Positions 1 to 7,920 of a DNA stretch of 35,378 bases are shown one piece after another. Each line of letters begins with the position of its first letter. The first letter of the stretch is position 1. The notes under the pieces are model-generated. The model saw nothing but the letters and a program-made list of their open reading frames with translations. It was not told where the DNA came from and made no database searches. The DNA is from an uncultured Bacteroides sp. Its GTDB lineage: Bacteria > Bacteroidota > Bacteroidia > Bacteroidales > Bacteroidaceae. The position numbers and the translations under genes were made by a program. The stretch lies in NCBI GenBank assembly GCA_947173895.1, contig CAMWGU010000022.1, forward strand, positions 1-35,378, in the 5' to 3' direction.

Positions 1-555
1 CCTTATTATATTCATAGTTCTCCTGATACTTTGCTATGCGTTTTAGAACTTGTGAAGTGTATCTTATAAACAGGAATATTCCTATTTAAACTGATTATCA
101 GAATTTAGTAATTCTCTTGACAATATATTTTCTACCCGATTTATCCCCTAAATCATCTCTATATGAAATCCTAAGAACATCTTTTGCAAGAAAAACATGA
201 AACAGTATGTTACTTATATTCTACCACTCTGCATTTACTATGATTTTTTCCACCATACAACCACTCAGTACAGAACTGGAAAGTTTCCGAAGTATGGCAA
301 TAATGACCGATCATTCCGCCAGGAGTCAATCAATATTGTGGGCACATCCCTTGGGGTGAAATGCAATGAATCTTTCCATGTCACTAAGCTCCGAAAAACA
401 CCTGTATCAAGTTCTTTCTCCTTTCGTCGGTCAGAGCCGTGATTTGATATAATATATGTGACATAGAAGTTAAATTGTCCCAAAATCAGCCCTTTCGATT
501 TGGCTATTTGAAATAAAACCCTATTTTATAATCTGACACTACTTCTTTTCTCTTT

Positions 556-588
556 TTTCTTTGTTCCAGTTTTTCTTTGTTCCAGTTT
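556..588. repeat. two-copy tandem repeat, 16-bp period
   Basis: The 17-mer TTTCTTTGTTCCAGTTT occurs at 556-572 and again at 572-588, inside a long pyrimidine-rich tract (about 540-610). It looks like a slippage duplication; no function is evident. Confidence 0.8.
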
Positions 589-616
589 CTTTTTTCTCTT
601 TTCTCTATTCTTCTGA

Positions 617-670
617 CCCACAGAAGTGTCTTTTGAGACACCCCAGTGGATCAGAAGACGCTTCTATGGG
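617..670. repeat. nested inverted repeats upstream of transposase gene
   Basis: CCCACAGAAG (617-626) pairs with CTTCTATGGG (661-670) with one mismatch, and inside it GTGTCT (626-631) pairs with AGACAC (636-641). It could be an RNA hairpin or an element end; no matching copy was seen at the far side of the island, so a transposon terminus is not supported. Confidence 0.5.
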
Positions 671-703
671 TAAAAGTAGAAAACTCTCATTATCACGTAG
701 TTA

Positions 704-747
704 GATTTATTCTATTGGAAAATTCAGAATAAATCCCATTTTCTTTG
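704..747 (+). promoter_or_regulatory. putative promoter with overlapping palindrome
   Basis: A perfect 10-bp inverted repeat, GATTTATTCT (704-713) and AGAATAAATC (726-735), surrounds an ATTG at 714-717 that could serve as a -33 element. TTTCTTTG at 740-747 matches the Bacteroides -7 box at 7 of 8 positions. The palindrome would cover the -33 and spacer, a natural operator position for the gene starting at 780. Promoter and operator roles are inferred. Confidence 0.45.
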
Positions 748-779
748 CAGCCATTATTCACTTAAAAACATGAATTACG

Positions 780-1901
780 ATGGCAATCCAGAACAAACAA
801 AGTAAGGAATCAAAGAAAGGAAACGGGAAAAAGCGCAAGACAATCAGGGAAAAGACCCTCTTCACTCTCATCAACGAACTGAAAACCGAGTTCGACTGCG
901 TTGATTTCATTAAGAAAGTACTGTACCCCAATGGAGTCCTGTCCCCCTACACATGGGAAAAAATCGACCATGCCGTTCCGTCATCAAACCATCTCATTGA
1001 TTACAAATGCCCATACACGGAGAATTCCTTTTCCATCCTCCGGGATACCATATTCAGCAATACTAAGATACCTCTCAAAATCTGGCTGTTCACAATCTAC
1101 GACATGGCCGCATCCAGACACGGGCTTACCGCCCCTGAAATAACCGGGAAATACGGCGTATCCGACATGGCTGCCAAAAGAATGCTCACACTAATCCGGC
1201 TATGCGTCGGCCAGGCATTCCGGAACATGAAGCTTTCGGGACTTGTCGATGTTGATGAGAAGTATTATGGCGGACGGGAGAAGAACAGGAGTTACGACAA
1301 GAAATTGTCCAACCCGCACAAGGACGGAAAGATACCGGTCATCGGATTCGCAGAGAAACGTCCGGTGGCCTCTCCCCAAAACGACAAGGACGATTTCCGA
1401 CGTGTCAGGATGGTCGCTCTCGATCCGTACAATTACCCGGATGGCGCGAATGAGGACGTAATCCGGAAACTTGCCGGGGAATGCACCACCGAGGATTGCA
1501 TGTACTTCACTGACTCATCCAGCCTTTATGACTGGATGGACGGAAGGGAGGACATGCTTCACCGCCGATCTTCACACCAGAACGGGATTTATTCCCAAAA
1601 CGGGGAGGACAGCAATACCATCGAGGGGCATTTCGGCTGGGTGTTTCCCGTCATCGCCGGCATCCACCGCGCCCCTTCACGCATACGCCTACAGTTATAC
1701 CTGGACATGATGAATTTTCTGACCGGCACACGGGACATGTCGGTTTACGAACGCTTCCTGATAATCCTCAAATATGCCCGGTTGAACAAAAACGGGATGT
1801 ACATACAGAAGATGCTCTACTGGCTTGACGAGAACGGGGACAGGAAACAGGGAAGACCTGTGGAACTGGTCAACAGGAGGCATGTCAAAGCGTCCGCCTG
1901 A
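780..1901 (+). CDS. IS1595-family (ISXO2-like DDE) transposase
   Basis: A 373-residue protein with the ISXO2-type DDE fold. The region VDVDEKYYGG (about 155-165) corresponds to the first-Asp motif, YFTDSSS to the second Asp, and NTIEGHFGW followed by a LQLYLDMMNF stretch to the conserved C-terminal N-x-I-E and H/L-Q-x-Y-L-D-x-x-x-F block. The N-terminal part (about 30-90) resembles the usual target-recognition region, but the Cys zinc-ribbon residues are not obvious. The family catalyses DNA strand transfer at insertion-sequence ends. I could not find terminal inverted repeats closely flanking this gene, so it may not be a stand-alone insertion sequence. It ends 12 bp before a strong terminator. 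The gene is GC-richer than the flanking AT-rich DNA. Confidence 0.85.
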   Translation: MAIQNKQSKESKKGNGKKRKTIREKTLFTLINELKTEFDCVDFIKKVLYPNGVLSPYTWEKIDHAVPSSNHLIDYKCPYTENSFSILRDTIFSNTKIPLKIWLFTIYDMAASRHGLTAPEITGKYGVSDMAAKRMLTLIRLCVGQAFRNMKLSGLVDVDEKYYGGREKNRSYDKKLSNPHKDGKIPVIGFAEKRPVASPQNDKDDFRRVRMVALDPYNYPDGANEDVIRKLAGECTTEDCMYFTDSSSLYDWMDGREDMLHRRSSHQNGIYSQNGEDSNTIEGHFGWVFPVIAGIHRAPSRIRLQLYLDMMNFLTGTRDMSVYERFLIILKYARLNKNGMYIQKMLYWLDENGDRKQGRPVELVNRRHVKASA

Positions 1902-1912
1902 CCATATTATAC

Positions 1913-1936
1913 GGGAGATGGCAACATCTCCCTTTT
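1913..1936 (+). terminator. intrinsic terminator after first transposase gene
   Basis: GGGAGATG (1913-1920), loop GCAA, CATCTCCC (1925-1932), then TTTT. Perfect 8-bp stem with a stable tetraloop. Confidence 0.85.
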
Positions 1937-1990
1937 GGCATGTCTAACGGATCCGGGCTTATATGAGACAGTTCCAATTAGCATGTAGCA

Positions 1991-2041
1991 TATTGATTAT
2001 CAATAATATTTTCTATATCTCGTTAGTTATGGCTATCTTTA
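1991..2041 (+). promoter_or_regulatory. palindrome and -7 box before second transposase gene
   Basis: TATTGATTATCAATA (1991-2005) is a palindrome around a single central base. TATCTTTA (2034-2041) differs from TAnnTTTG only in the last base and lies 23 bp before the start codon at 2064. The palindrome sequence differs from the one at 704-735, so the two transposase genes do not share an obvious operator. Confidence 0.4.
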
Positions 2042-2063
2042 CATAGAATTAAAAACGACATGT

Positions 2064-3224
2064 ATGGATGCCAAAACCCAAAAAGACCACAAGAAGAAAG
2101 CGGAAGCCTTTAGAAAGACGAAGATTATCGGTGACTTCCCGGAAAGTGACTTCAACCGGGAGTTCGGGACGGTGGAAAAATGCATCGCGGTGCTGGAAAA
2201 GATCCGGTGGAATGGAAAGCCCTATTCCCCGTTCACAAAATCATACAACGTGAAACGGATTACCACCAAGCCGGAAAAGATCCGGCATGAATATCAGCGT
2301 TACCAGTGGCTGGACAGGACCTGCAACAGGCATTTTTCCGTACTGACAGGTACTCCGTTCGCCAACTCGAAGGTACCATTGACCAAATGGTTCAAAATGC
2401 TCTGGTATATCTGCGTCACCTCCAACTCCATCAGTTCCTATATGTATGCCGCCCTGCTGGATGTATCCCAAACAACGGCCTGATTCATGCACCAGCGGAT
2501 CATGGCCTGCCTGGAACAGGACGAGGGTGCCATTTTCAAGGGTGTTGTGGAGATGGACGAGATGTTCTACGGCGGTTCTGACAAATGGAGACCCGACAGC
2601 CGCAAGAGCTGCATGTTGGAAAAAGGGGACGGAAAACAGCCCGTAGTCGGAATGGTGGAACGCGGCAGCGGCCGGATCATGTTGAAACCGGTACCGGATG
2701 TAACGGCGGCTTCCCTGCTCCCGCATGCCATCGCGCATACCACTCCCGATACGGTAGTCTATACAGATGACAACACGGCCTATGCCGCACTCGGCAATCT
2801 CTGCATCCATGATTCGGTATGCCATTCCGCCGGGGAGTTCGTAAAGGGGGAAGTCCATACCCAGAGTATCGACTCCCATTGGGCCAGGCTCAGGAAAAGC
2901 CTCCGTGACTCGTACATGTCGGTCACGAGGCATCATTTGCAACGCTACCTGAACGAGTTCGTCTTTTTCAGCCTTACGCGGTACATGCCACACAGGATGC
3001 GCTTCCAGGTCGCCTTGCTGCTGATGAACAAGTCCGTGCAATGGAAAGATATCGTGATGCCGGGGCGTGAGTCATACGCACCCGGGGAAAGGCTGAAAGG
3101 GAAGAAAAGGGGACGGGGGAAGGAACTGCACTATGTCAGGAAAACAGTTTTCCCCGGAGCCGAAAGCATGATGGACAGGAACAAGGAACCGCTAAACGAT
3201 ACAAGCCATGAAAGAACTGATTAA
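2064..3224 (+). pseudogene. IS1595-family transposase broken by an in-frame TGA
   Basis: Two stretches in the same frame, 2064-2483 and 2487-3224, are separated only by a TGA at 2481-2483. Read through, they give a 386-residue IS1595-type protein. At the break the protein reads SQTTA-stop-FMHQRIM; this family normally has T-A-W-F-M-x-x-R-I there, so TGG (Trp) has become TGA. Downstream are VVEMDEMFYGG (first Asp), VVYTDDN (second Asp) and QSIDSHWARL with HHLQRYLNEFVFF (third acidic block, Asp where Glu is usual). The simplest reading is a single nonsense mutation. Restart at the ATG at 2487 would give a 245-residue protein that keeps the whole DDE core, so partial activity is not excluded. 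The 3' end overlaps the next gene by 17 bp. Confidence 0.85.
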
Positions 3225-4071
3225 ATTTTCTCATTACGGCATCACCATTACGGCCATCCACGACCTTGATGCCGGAAGGTATTATCTTCAGGGTAAAGGG
3301 AAGGACACATATTTCAGCACATTGGACGAGGTCAGGGTCTATTTCGACCAGAAGGTACAGGAAAAGGTGAACCGGTGGGCCGGAAGCGCTCGGGCCAAAG
3401 CCGACCTGGGAAAGGACTCCTTCACACGGGAGGAATATTTCGCGGTCTGCCATTACAGGGGGGCCACCAAGGGGCTGAAAGGCTCTTCCGGTTTCCTGTG
3501 GGGCTTTGTCGCCAAATGCTATGAGAGTTATCTCTCCCATGAAGAGCTCAGGAAACTCAGAAACGGCATGCGCTACAATGTGAGGCATTACAAGTGCGGG
3601 AAAAACGGGAAGCCCGTACGGGCGGCAGCCGACCTAACCGGACGCTTCAAGCCGGCAGGGGAAATCGTGCCGGAAGCCACGAAGATCCGGAAAGCCGCCG
3701 CCCTGAAAGCCGGAAAGGGAATCCGTATAGCGGAAGGACGGTTCCGGTTAGAGAATCCGGTGGAGACCATGCCCAAAGGCAAAATCGGCAGGCTGTTCGC
3801 CAAATACGGCAGGAAATCCCCGATCCGCTGGATGAAGGAAAAGGGCATGGAAATGGCCGTACTTGCCGATACCAGAAACAGGTTCATGCTGACCGCGCAC
3901 GAGATCATCAACCTGTTCCATGTGGAAGGCAGGGCATACCCCACATTCTGTCTGGTCAGCAGGAACGGGTTCGACATCCTCCTGCAATTCAAATCGGACA
4001 GATGGAATATGAACTATAAAAACAACAGGGCCTATGAAAAAGATTTGTATAGCCACCTCCCGCTTGCGTGA
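3208..4071 (+). CDS. hypothetical protein coupled to transposase remnant
   Basis: A 287-residue basic, soluble protein I do not recognise. It has no signal peptide or membrane segment. The middle (about 110-200) is rich in Lys, Arg and Ala, and the C-terminal third contains a FCLVSRNGFDILLQF segment that looks like a beta-rich domain. The start codon lies inside the end of the upstream transposase gene (17-bp overlap), and its own end overlaps the HU-like gene by 38 bp, so the three were probably translated as one coupled operon. That coupling suggests a role alongside the transposase, perhaps in DNA binding; this is inference. Confidence 0.65.
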   Translation: MKELIKFSHYGITITAIHDLDAGRYYLQGKGKDTYFSTLDEVRVYFDQKVQEKVNRWAGSARAKADLGKDSFTREEYFAVCHYRGATKGLKGSSGFLWGFVAKCYESYLSHEELRKLRNGMRYNVRHYKCGKNGKPVRAAADLTGRFKPAGEIVPEATKIRKAAALKAGKGIRIAEGRFRLENPVETMPKGKIGRLFAKYGRKSPIRWMKEKGMEMAVLADTRNRFMLTAHEIINLFHVEGRAYPTFCLVSRNGFDILLQFKSDRWNMNYKNNRAYEKDLYSHLPLA

Positions 4072-4408
4072 CGGGATAAACAAGCCCGCCGAGCGGGTTA
4101 AGGGCGGAAGGGTGCCGCATTTCGTTGCAAGGAAGACTTTGTCACTGTCCGATGTGGCCGGGTTAGTAAGCGGCAACCCTTACAAAAAGATCACGCTGGA
4201 AACCAATGCGCGCATCATGCTGGAAGCTGTCATACAAGTGATAGAAGCCGGCGACCGGATCCGGATAGAAGGGTTTGGAAGTCTGATACCGAGTATTGCC
4301 AGAAACGTGGTTGACGGGAAGGAGACCTTCACGGTCAGGTCTATCCTGCTGATACCGGACAAGGAAATGAAGCGCCGGCTCTCCGGTATAAAAGTGGAGA
4401 CGGACTGA
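4034..4408 (+). CDS. HU/IHF-like DNA-binding protein
   Basis: A 124-residue protein resembling the HU-related family of Bacteroidota (HU-HIG-like). The segment VPHFVARKTLSLSDVAGLV is the N-terminal helical part; ARIMLEAVIQVIEAGDRIRIEGFGSLIPS matches the HU signature of an amphipathic helix followed by G-D-x-V-x-I-x-G-F-G. The long DNA-binding arm of classical HU is shortened. Such proteins bend DNA and often assist transposition or recombination, which fits an operon led by a transposase gene. The start overlaps the previous gene by 38 bp, and the gene ends 21 bp before a strong terminator. Confidence 0.75.
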   Translation: MKKICIATSRLRDGINKPAERVKGGRVPHFVARKTLSLSDVAGLVSGNPYKKITLETNARIMLEAVIQVIEAGDRIRIEGFGSLIPSIARNVVDGKETFTVRSILLIPDKEMKRRLSGIKVETD

Positions 4409-4429
4409 CCCGTGACCTTGTCCGCCAAG

Positions 4430-4475
4430 AGCCTCCGGATGGAAAATAAAAAGATTTTCCGTCCGGGGCTTTTTT
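4430..4475 (+). terminator. strong intrinsic terminator after HU-like gene
   Basis: AGCCTCCGGATGGAAAAT (4430-4447) pairs with ATTTTCCGTCCGGGGCT (4454-4470) over about 17 bp with one bulge and one G-T pair, loop AAAAAG, then a run of T to 4475. It closes the 2064-4408 operon. Confidence 0.9.
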
Positions 4476-4500
4476 CTGTCCGTACAAAAAGCTAACTTTG
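4470..4500 (+). promoter_or_regulatory. promoter for the 4522 gene
   Basis: TAACTTTG at 4493-4500 is a full match to the Bacteroides -7 box. TTTT at 4470-4473, 19 bp upstream, is a weak -33. The promoter starts exactly where the preceding terminator ends, so the 4522-6479 pair is a separate transcription unit. Confidence 0.6.
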
Positions 4501-4521
4501 TGGAAAACCGAACCCGTTACC

Positions 4522-5712
4522 ATGAAAAAGAATGAGATTGTAAAGGACGGCAGGAAATACCTTTCCTGCAACCGTGCCGCACGAATCCTGAGCTATAGCG
4601 CCTCGGGGTTCAAGAATGTCAGGCTGAAAAGGCTGCACACCTATTATTTTGACGGACGCGGTTTTGTAGCGGAAGATGAGATCCGGGAACTTCCTCCTAA
4701 AAAAATGTACAAACGCCGCCAACCGGTCTATCCGCAACTGACAGAAGACACACTCCACATCCACGCCATACATGTGGATGGCAAATTCCTTTACAGCCTT
4801 AAAAACACCGCTTACCTGTTGGGTAAAGATTATTGGACTTTATTGGAAAGACACCGGAAAAAACAGTTCAGGACGGTACTGTATAACAACAATTATTATG
4901 TGGAAGAGGAAGTATTAAAGAAACTCCCGAACGCCGTATGGAACCGTTTAAAGCCGGCCGGACAGGTAGAAAACTATTCATGGTTCTCGAAAGACATCAA
5001 CCTTGCGCTTTTCAGGTACTTGTTCGCGCTTTCCAAACTGATGACCAGCGCACGCCATACCGGGCTTTACAGATACGCAGGAACAAGGAAGGGCGGTCGT
5101 CCCGTTTTGGACGGGAAGCCTGATGCAATGGAGATTACTGCGGCACTCAGACAACTGGAACGGAAACTGGAGAAGGTGCATGGCAATGACGAATATCCCC
5201 TGTTGGTGGGAGAAAGGCTGTTTCCGGACAGTGTATCGGATCTGGGGAACGGTATGTATTCTGTTTACGGAAGGGAATGCTACCGCCTTTACCGGACCAA
5301 CTTTCTGGCTGGAATCACCGGTTCCATCATAGCCGAGCAAAAAAGCCATGCCTTCGACAGGGTGATGTGCCACGGTAAGTGGTATGTGGACAAGGCATAC
5401 GTGGACCTTTACAAGGGTATCACACGTACGAAACCTTCAGCCAAGACCCCGGCAGGCATTGAGGGGTACATATTCAAGGAAGGCAGTTGCCTTACCTTGG
5501 CCCTTGAATTTGCCCGAAAGATGTTTGGAAAAGCACTGGGTGTCATGGAAAAGAAAAAGTTGGACCTGCTGGCCGGACGGGAACGAAGGCCGCGACATAT
5601 CTGCCGGTTCGAGGCCCAATACATGTACCTCATAGATCTGCTGGCCGCTTTCACGGAACGTGCCTGTGAAGATGCCATCGTATACAATTTTACCAGAATG
5701 CTAACCAAATAG
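4522..5712 (+). CDS. hypothetical protein with repeated DNA-binding-like modules
   Basis: A 396-residue protein from the ATG at 4522; an upstream in-frame TTG at 4498 overlaps the -7 box and is unlikely. I do not recognise the family. The N-terminal segment GRKYLSCNRAARILSYSASGFKNVRLKR, then a YYFDGRGFVAEDEIREL segment, resembles the layout of MerR/excisionase-type winged helices (helix-turn-helix, then a short wing and helix). A similar module recurs (FLYSLKNTAYLLGKDYWTLL, then YNNNYYVEEEVLKKL) and perhaps a third time near residues 255-300. Repeated small helix-turn-helix units would suit a DNA-end or repeat-binding protein; this is inference. It ends 8 bp before the next gene. Confidence 0.6.
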   Translation: MKKNEIVKDGRKYLSCNRAARILSYSASGFKNVRLKRLHTYYFDGRGFVAEDEIRELPPKKMYKRRQPVYPQLTEDTLHIHAIHVDGKFLYSLKNTAYLLGKDYWTLLERHRKKQFRTVLYNNNYYVEEEVLKKLPNAVWNRLKPAGQVENYSWFSKDINLALFRYLFALSKLMTSARHTGLYRYAGTRKGGRPVLDGKPDAMEITAALRQLERKLEKVHGNDEYPLLVGERLFPDSVSDLGNGMYSVYGRECYRLYRTNFLAGITGSIIAEQKSHAFDRVMCHGKWYVDKAYVDLYKGITRTKPSAKTPAGIEGYIFKEGSCLTLALEFARKMFGKALGVMEKKKLDLLAGRERRPRHICRFEAQYMYLIDLLAAFTERACEDAIVYNFTRMLTK

Positions 5713-5720
5713 ATGCAATC

Positions 5721-6479
5721 ATGTACATGAATCAAGAAACCAGGCAGTATTTTGCCACCGAACGGGAACTGAAGAATGTTTTCAGATTGAAATCCAAAGA
5801 CGCGGTCGGACCGTTGATGGATGAAATGGGTATCACCCCGTTGAAATGGTACGGGGAAGAGACCGTTTACCCGTTCCAGAAAATATATGAAAATTATGCG
5901 GCTCCAAAGGGGATTCTGCGGAAGGAGTTTTTCATTTCCGTCCAAGAGTATGTTCCCTATACGAGAAAGGAAAGGAATATGGATGCGGAAATAAAACAAA
6001 TAGTTGAAAAGGCGGGAAAAATCAACCGGCAACTCCATTACCACCGGCTGATGGCCGGTTCATACGAGGCCCTGTTTTTCATGTTCGGCCGACACATATC
6101 CAAAGAGGACAAGGAGATGGCTATGCGGATGTTGCAGGGGGAATCACCGGAAGATATTGGGAAGGAAAAGGGCTTGAGCAGGAGCTTTGTGGTATTTTCC
6201 TGCGAAAAGGCCATCAACGATATTGAAGGATATTGTTCTTTGATCCGGGAAAACAGGACGGTCATGGCCTCGCTGCTTCATCTTATCAACCAAGTGGTCA
6301 AGGAAAAAGAGGAAAAGGCGGAGAAGGAAATTTGTAACGGGATTCTTAGGCCCCGGGAACCGTTGGATTCCCCTAAGAAAGGCGGCATTGCCTGGCAACA
6401 GTTCATATATCCCGAAGATGAGTCATTGTCGAACACAGAATGGTTGGAATACACTGATGGTGGCGATGACTCCGATTAG
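5721..6479 (+). CDS. hypothetical protein with sigma-like helix-turn-helix
   Basis: A 252-residue protein not recognised as a known family. The N-terminus (ATERELKNVFRLKSKDAVGPLMDEMGI, then WYGEETVYPFQKI) resembles the short helix-plus-wing modules of the upstream gene. Around residues 130-160 the stretch from MAMRMLQGESPEDIGKEKGL to SRSFVVFSCEKAINDI has the spacing of a sigma-region-4/LuxR-like helix-turn-helix. The C-terminus is acidic and probably disordered. It follows the previous gene by 8 bp with no terminator between, so the two are an operon. A DNA-binding role is plausible but unproven. Confidence 0.6.
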   Translation: MYMNQETRQYFATERELKNVFRLKSKDAVGPLMDEMGITPLKWYGEETVYPFQKIYENYAAPKGILRKEFFISVQEYVPYTRKERNMDAEIKQIVEKAGKINRQLHYHRLMAGSYEALFFMFGRHISKEDKEMAMRMLQGESPEDIGKEKGLSRSFVVFSCEKAINDIEGYCSLIRENRTVMASLLHLINQVVKEKEEKAEKEICNGILRPREPLDSPKKGGIAWQQFIYPEDESLSNTEWLEYTDGGDDSD

Positions 6480-6511
6480 TAAGCAAAAAAATCGGACTTC
6501 CCTTCTCTTCT

Positions 6512-6535
6512 GATTACCCGGCATGCTGGGTAATC
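6512..6535. repeat. 24-bp near-perfect palindrome
   Basis: GATTACCC (6512-6519) and GGGTAATC (6528-6535) flank a GGCATGCT centre. It could be a hairpin ending the 4522-6479 operon, although no T tract follows, or a dimeric-protein binding site. Confidence 0.6.
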
Positions 6536-6848
6536 ATTGCCCAAGTGATTGTCCGGCATCTTTCATACCGGAACACAGTTATTCACATCCCAAGTAAAAG
6601 TTTCATCTCCCTTCTGACATTCGGGAACGCACCTACGTTCCCTTACATCCTACTGCATATTCATACTGCATACATATTCATTTTATCGCTTCTGCTATTT
6701 CCTAATTAATTACATTGTGAAGAATGGCAACTGTTAAAAAGGAGAAGCGAAGATCTCCGCTTTTGCTGTAAGCAATTTTTCGAATTTGATTTTTTCCGGT
6801 TAAATTGTTAGTTATACCCGACGAACCGGGCTAAGACACGCCGAAAAA

Positions 6849-6936
6849 CACATACGTATGCATGGCCTTACACATACGTACGTGTGGGGCTACACATACG
6901 TACGTATAAGCCCACACGTACGTACGTGCAAATCCG
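6849..6936. repeat. four tandem 22-bp repeats centred on TACGTA
   Basis: Units begin at 6849, 6871, 6893 and 6915, each with CACATACGTA or CACGTACGTA followed by about 12 variable bases. Spacing is exactly 22 bp each time, close to two helical turns, so the palindromic TACGTA cores all lie on the same face of the helix. This is what a cooperative protein-binding array looks like. It lies about 100-190 bp upstream of the -7 box of the LuxR-type gene. Confidence 0.85.
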
Positions 6937-7036
6937 AGCATCAGTTGCCTTGCTTTCCGGCCCATTCCAGCCGGCGGCGATCGGGAACGTAGAGCCTGCC
7001 AACAGGACAAGCAATGCTAAATTTAACCTCCATAAA

Positions 7037-7068
7037 TTTCATTTTCTCTTCTTATTTGTTTATCTTTG
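7037..7068 (+). promoter_or_regulatory. promoter of LuxR-type regulator
   Basis: TATCTTTG at 7061-7068 is a full -7 match with TTTC at 7037-7040 as -33, spacer 20 bp. The predicted leader is about 50 nt. Confidence 0.65.
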
Positions 7069-7122
7069 TACGGCACCCCCAAAGGACGCAATACAGAATA
7101 ATAACCATTTTTAGGACAAACA

Positions 7123-7899
7123 ATGGACGTTTTACAAAAAGAGATAGAAGAAGTCTACGCCACGCAATCCATCACGGACAACTACATGCCGGACCCAGCC
7201 ATTGTGGAACAACACAAACTGTTCATCCGCTCGCTGACGCGAATTAATGGCGGATGTGCCGTGATTTCGGACTTATCCAACCGGAACAGCTACATAGACA
7301 TTTATCCCGCCGCCCGTTTTCTAGGACTGTCGGCCGAAGAAATCGCCCGACACACTATCGACTCCATGGACGAAGACTACATCTACCGACGCATCCATCC
7401 CGAAGACCTGGTGGAAAAACGGTTGCTGGAATATAAGTTCTTTCAGCGGACATTCTCTATGGACCCGACAGAACGGCTGAAATACAGAGGCCGGTGCCGC
7501 CTCCGGATGATGAACGAAAAGGGCGGTTACCAGTATATAGACAATCTGGTGCAAATCATGGAAAACACTCCAGACGGCAAAGTATGGCTCATTTTCTGTC
7601 TGTATGTTCTTTCTGCCGACCAGCGACCGGAACGGGGCATCTACCCCACCATCACCCAGATGGACAGCGGAGAGGTAGAAAACTTCTCATTCTCGGAAGA
7701 GCACCGCCGCTTGCTATCGCAAAGGGAGAAAGAAATACTGAGGCTGATACAGAAAGGGCGGTCGAGCAAGGAAATTGCGGCAGACCTGTTCATCAGCGTG
7801 AATACCGTGAACCGCCACCGACAGAACATTTTGGAAAAATTGTCGGTCAGCAACTCCATTGAGGCATGCAGGGCGGCCGAAGTGATGAAGCTGCTGTAA
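7123..7899 (+). CDS. LuxR-family transcriptional regulator with PAS-like sensor part
   Basis: A 258-residue protein. The C-terminal 60 residues are a standard LuxR/GerE helix-turn-helix: LSQREKEILRLIQKG, SSKEIAADLFISVNTVNRHR, then NILEKLSVSN. The N-terminal 180 residues resemble a PAS-type domain (AARFLGLSAEEIARH, IHPEDLVEKR, YQYIDNLVQIMENTPDG), as in many single-component Bacteroides regulators; no receiver domain is present. The ligand is unknown. It converges on the ViaA-like gene, ending 22 bp before that gene's stop. The 22-bp repeat array upstream may be its control region. Confidence 0.85.
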   Translation: MDVLQKEIEEVYATQSITDNYMPDPAIVEQHKLFIRSLTRINGGCAVISDLSNRNSYIDIYPAARFLGLSAEEIARHTIDSMDEDYIYRRIHPEDLVEKRLLEYKFFQRTFSMDPTERLKYRGRCRLRMMNEKGGYQYIDNLVQIMENTPDGKVWLIFCLYVLSADQRPERGIYPTITQMDSGEVENFSFSEEHRRLLSQREKEILRLIQKGRSSKEIAADLFISVNTVNRHRQNILEKLSVSNSIEACRAAEVMKLL

Positions 7900-7920
7900 G
7901 GGAGGGGGGGAACCGATGGC

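Larger units (their letters stand above)
1..779. other. AT-rich intergenic region, no convincing gene
   Basis: No reading frame here has a start, ribosome-binding context and composition that would make a believable gene. Two overlapping opposite-strand frames of about 70-80 codons around 197-483 lie over each other and match nothing I recognise; at most they are a decayed remnant. The stretch does contain a short tandem repeat, inverted repeats near 617-670 and a palindrome over the promoter of the next gene, listed separately. Confidence 0.6.
6480..7122. other. 640-bp non-coding region between island and LuxR gene
   Basis: No credible gene. It holds a 24-bp palindrome (6512-6535), a GGAGA/TCTCC inverted repeat near 6740-6756, a four-copy 22-bp repeat array (6849-6936) and the promoter of the regulator gene (7037-7068). 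It is where the GC-rich island gives way to chromosomal genes. Confidence 0.7.

Noticed and set aside
197..483. Overlapping opposite-strand frames of 70-80 codons
   Set aside because: They overlap each other, have no ribosome-binding context and match no family; more likely chance or decayed sequence.
2481..2483. Programmed UGA recoding (Trp or Sec)
   Set aside because: Bacteroidota use UGA as stop, and no SECIS-like hairpin stands out after it; a nonsense mutation is simpler.
2241..3041. Long minus-strand frame of 266 codons
   Set aside because: It is the reverse shadow of the transposase pseudogene, whose DDE motifs are clear on the plus strand.
6849..6936. CRISPR array
   Set aside because: Repeats are only about 12-14 conserved bases with 8-10-base linkers, and no cas genes are present.
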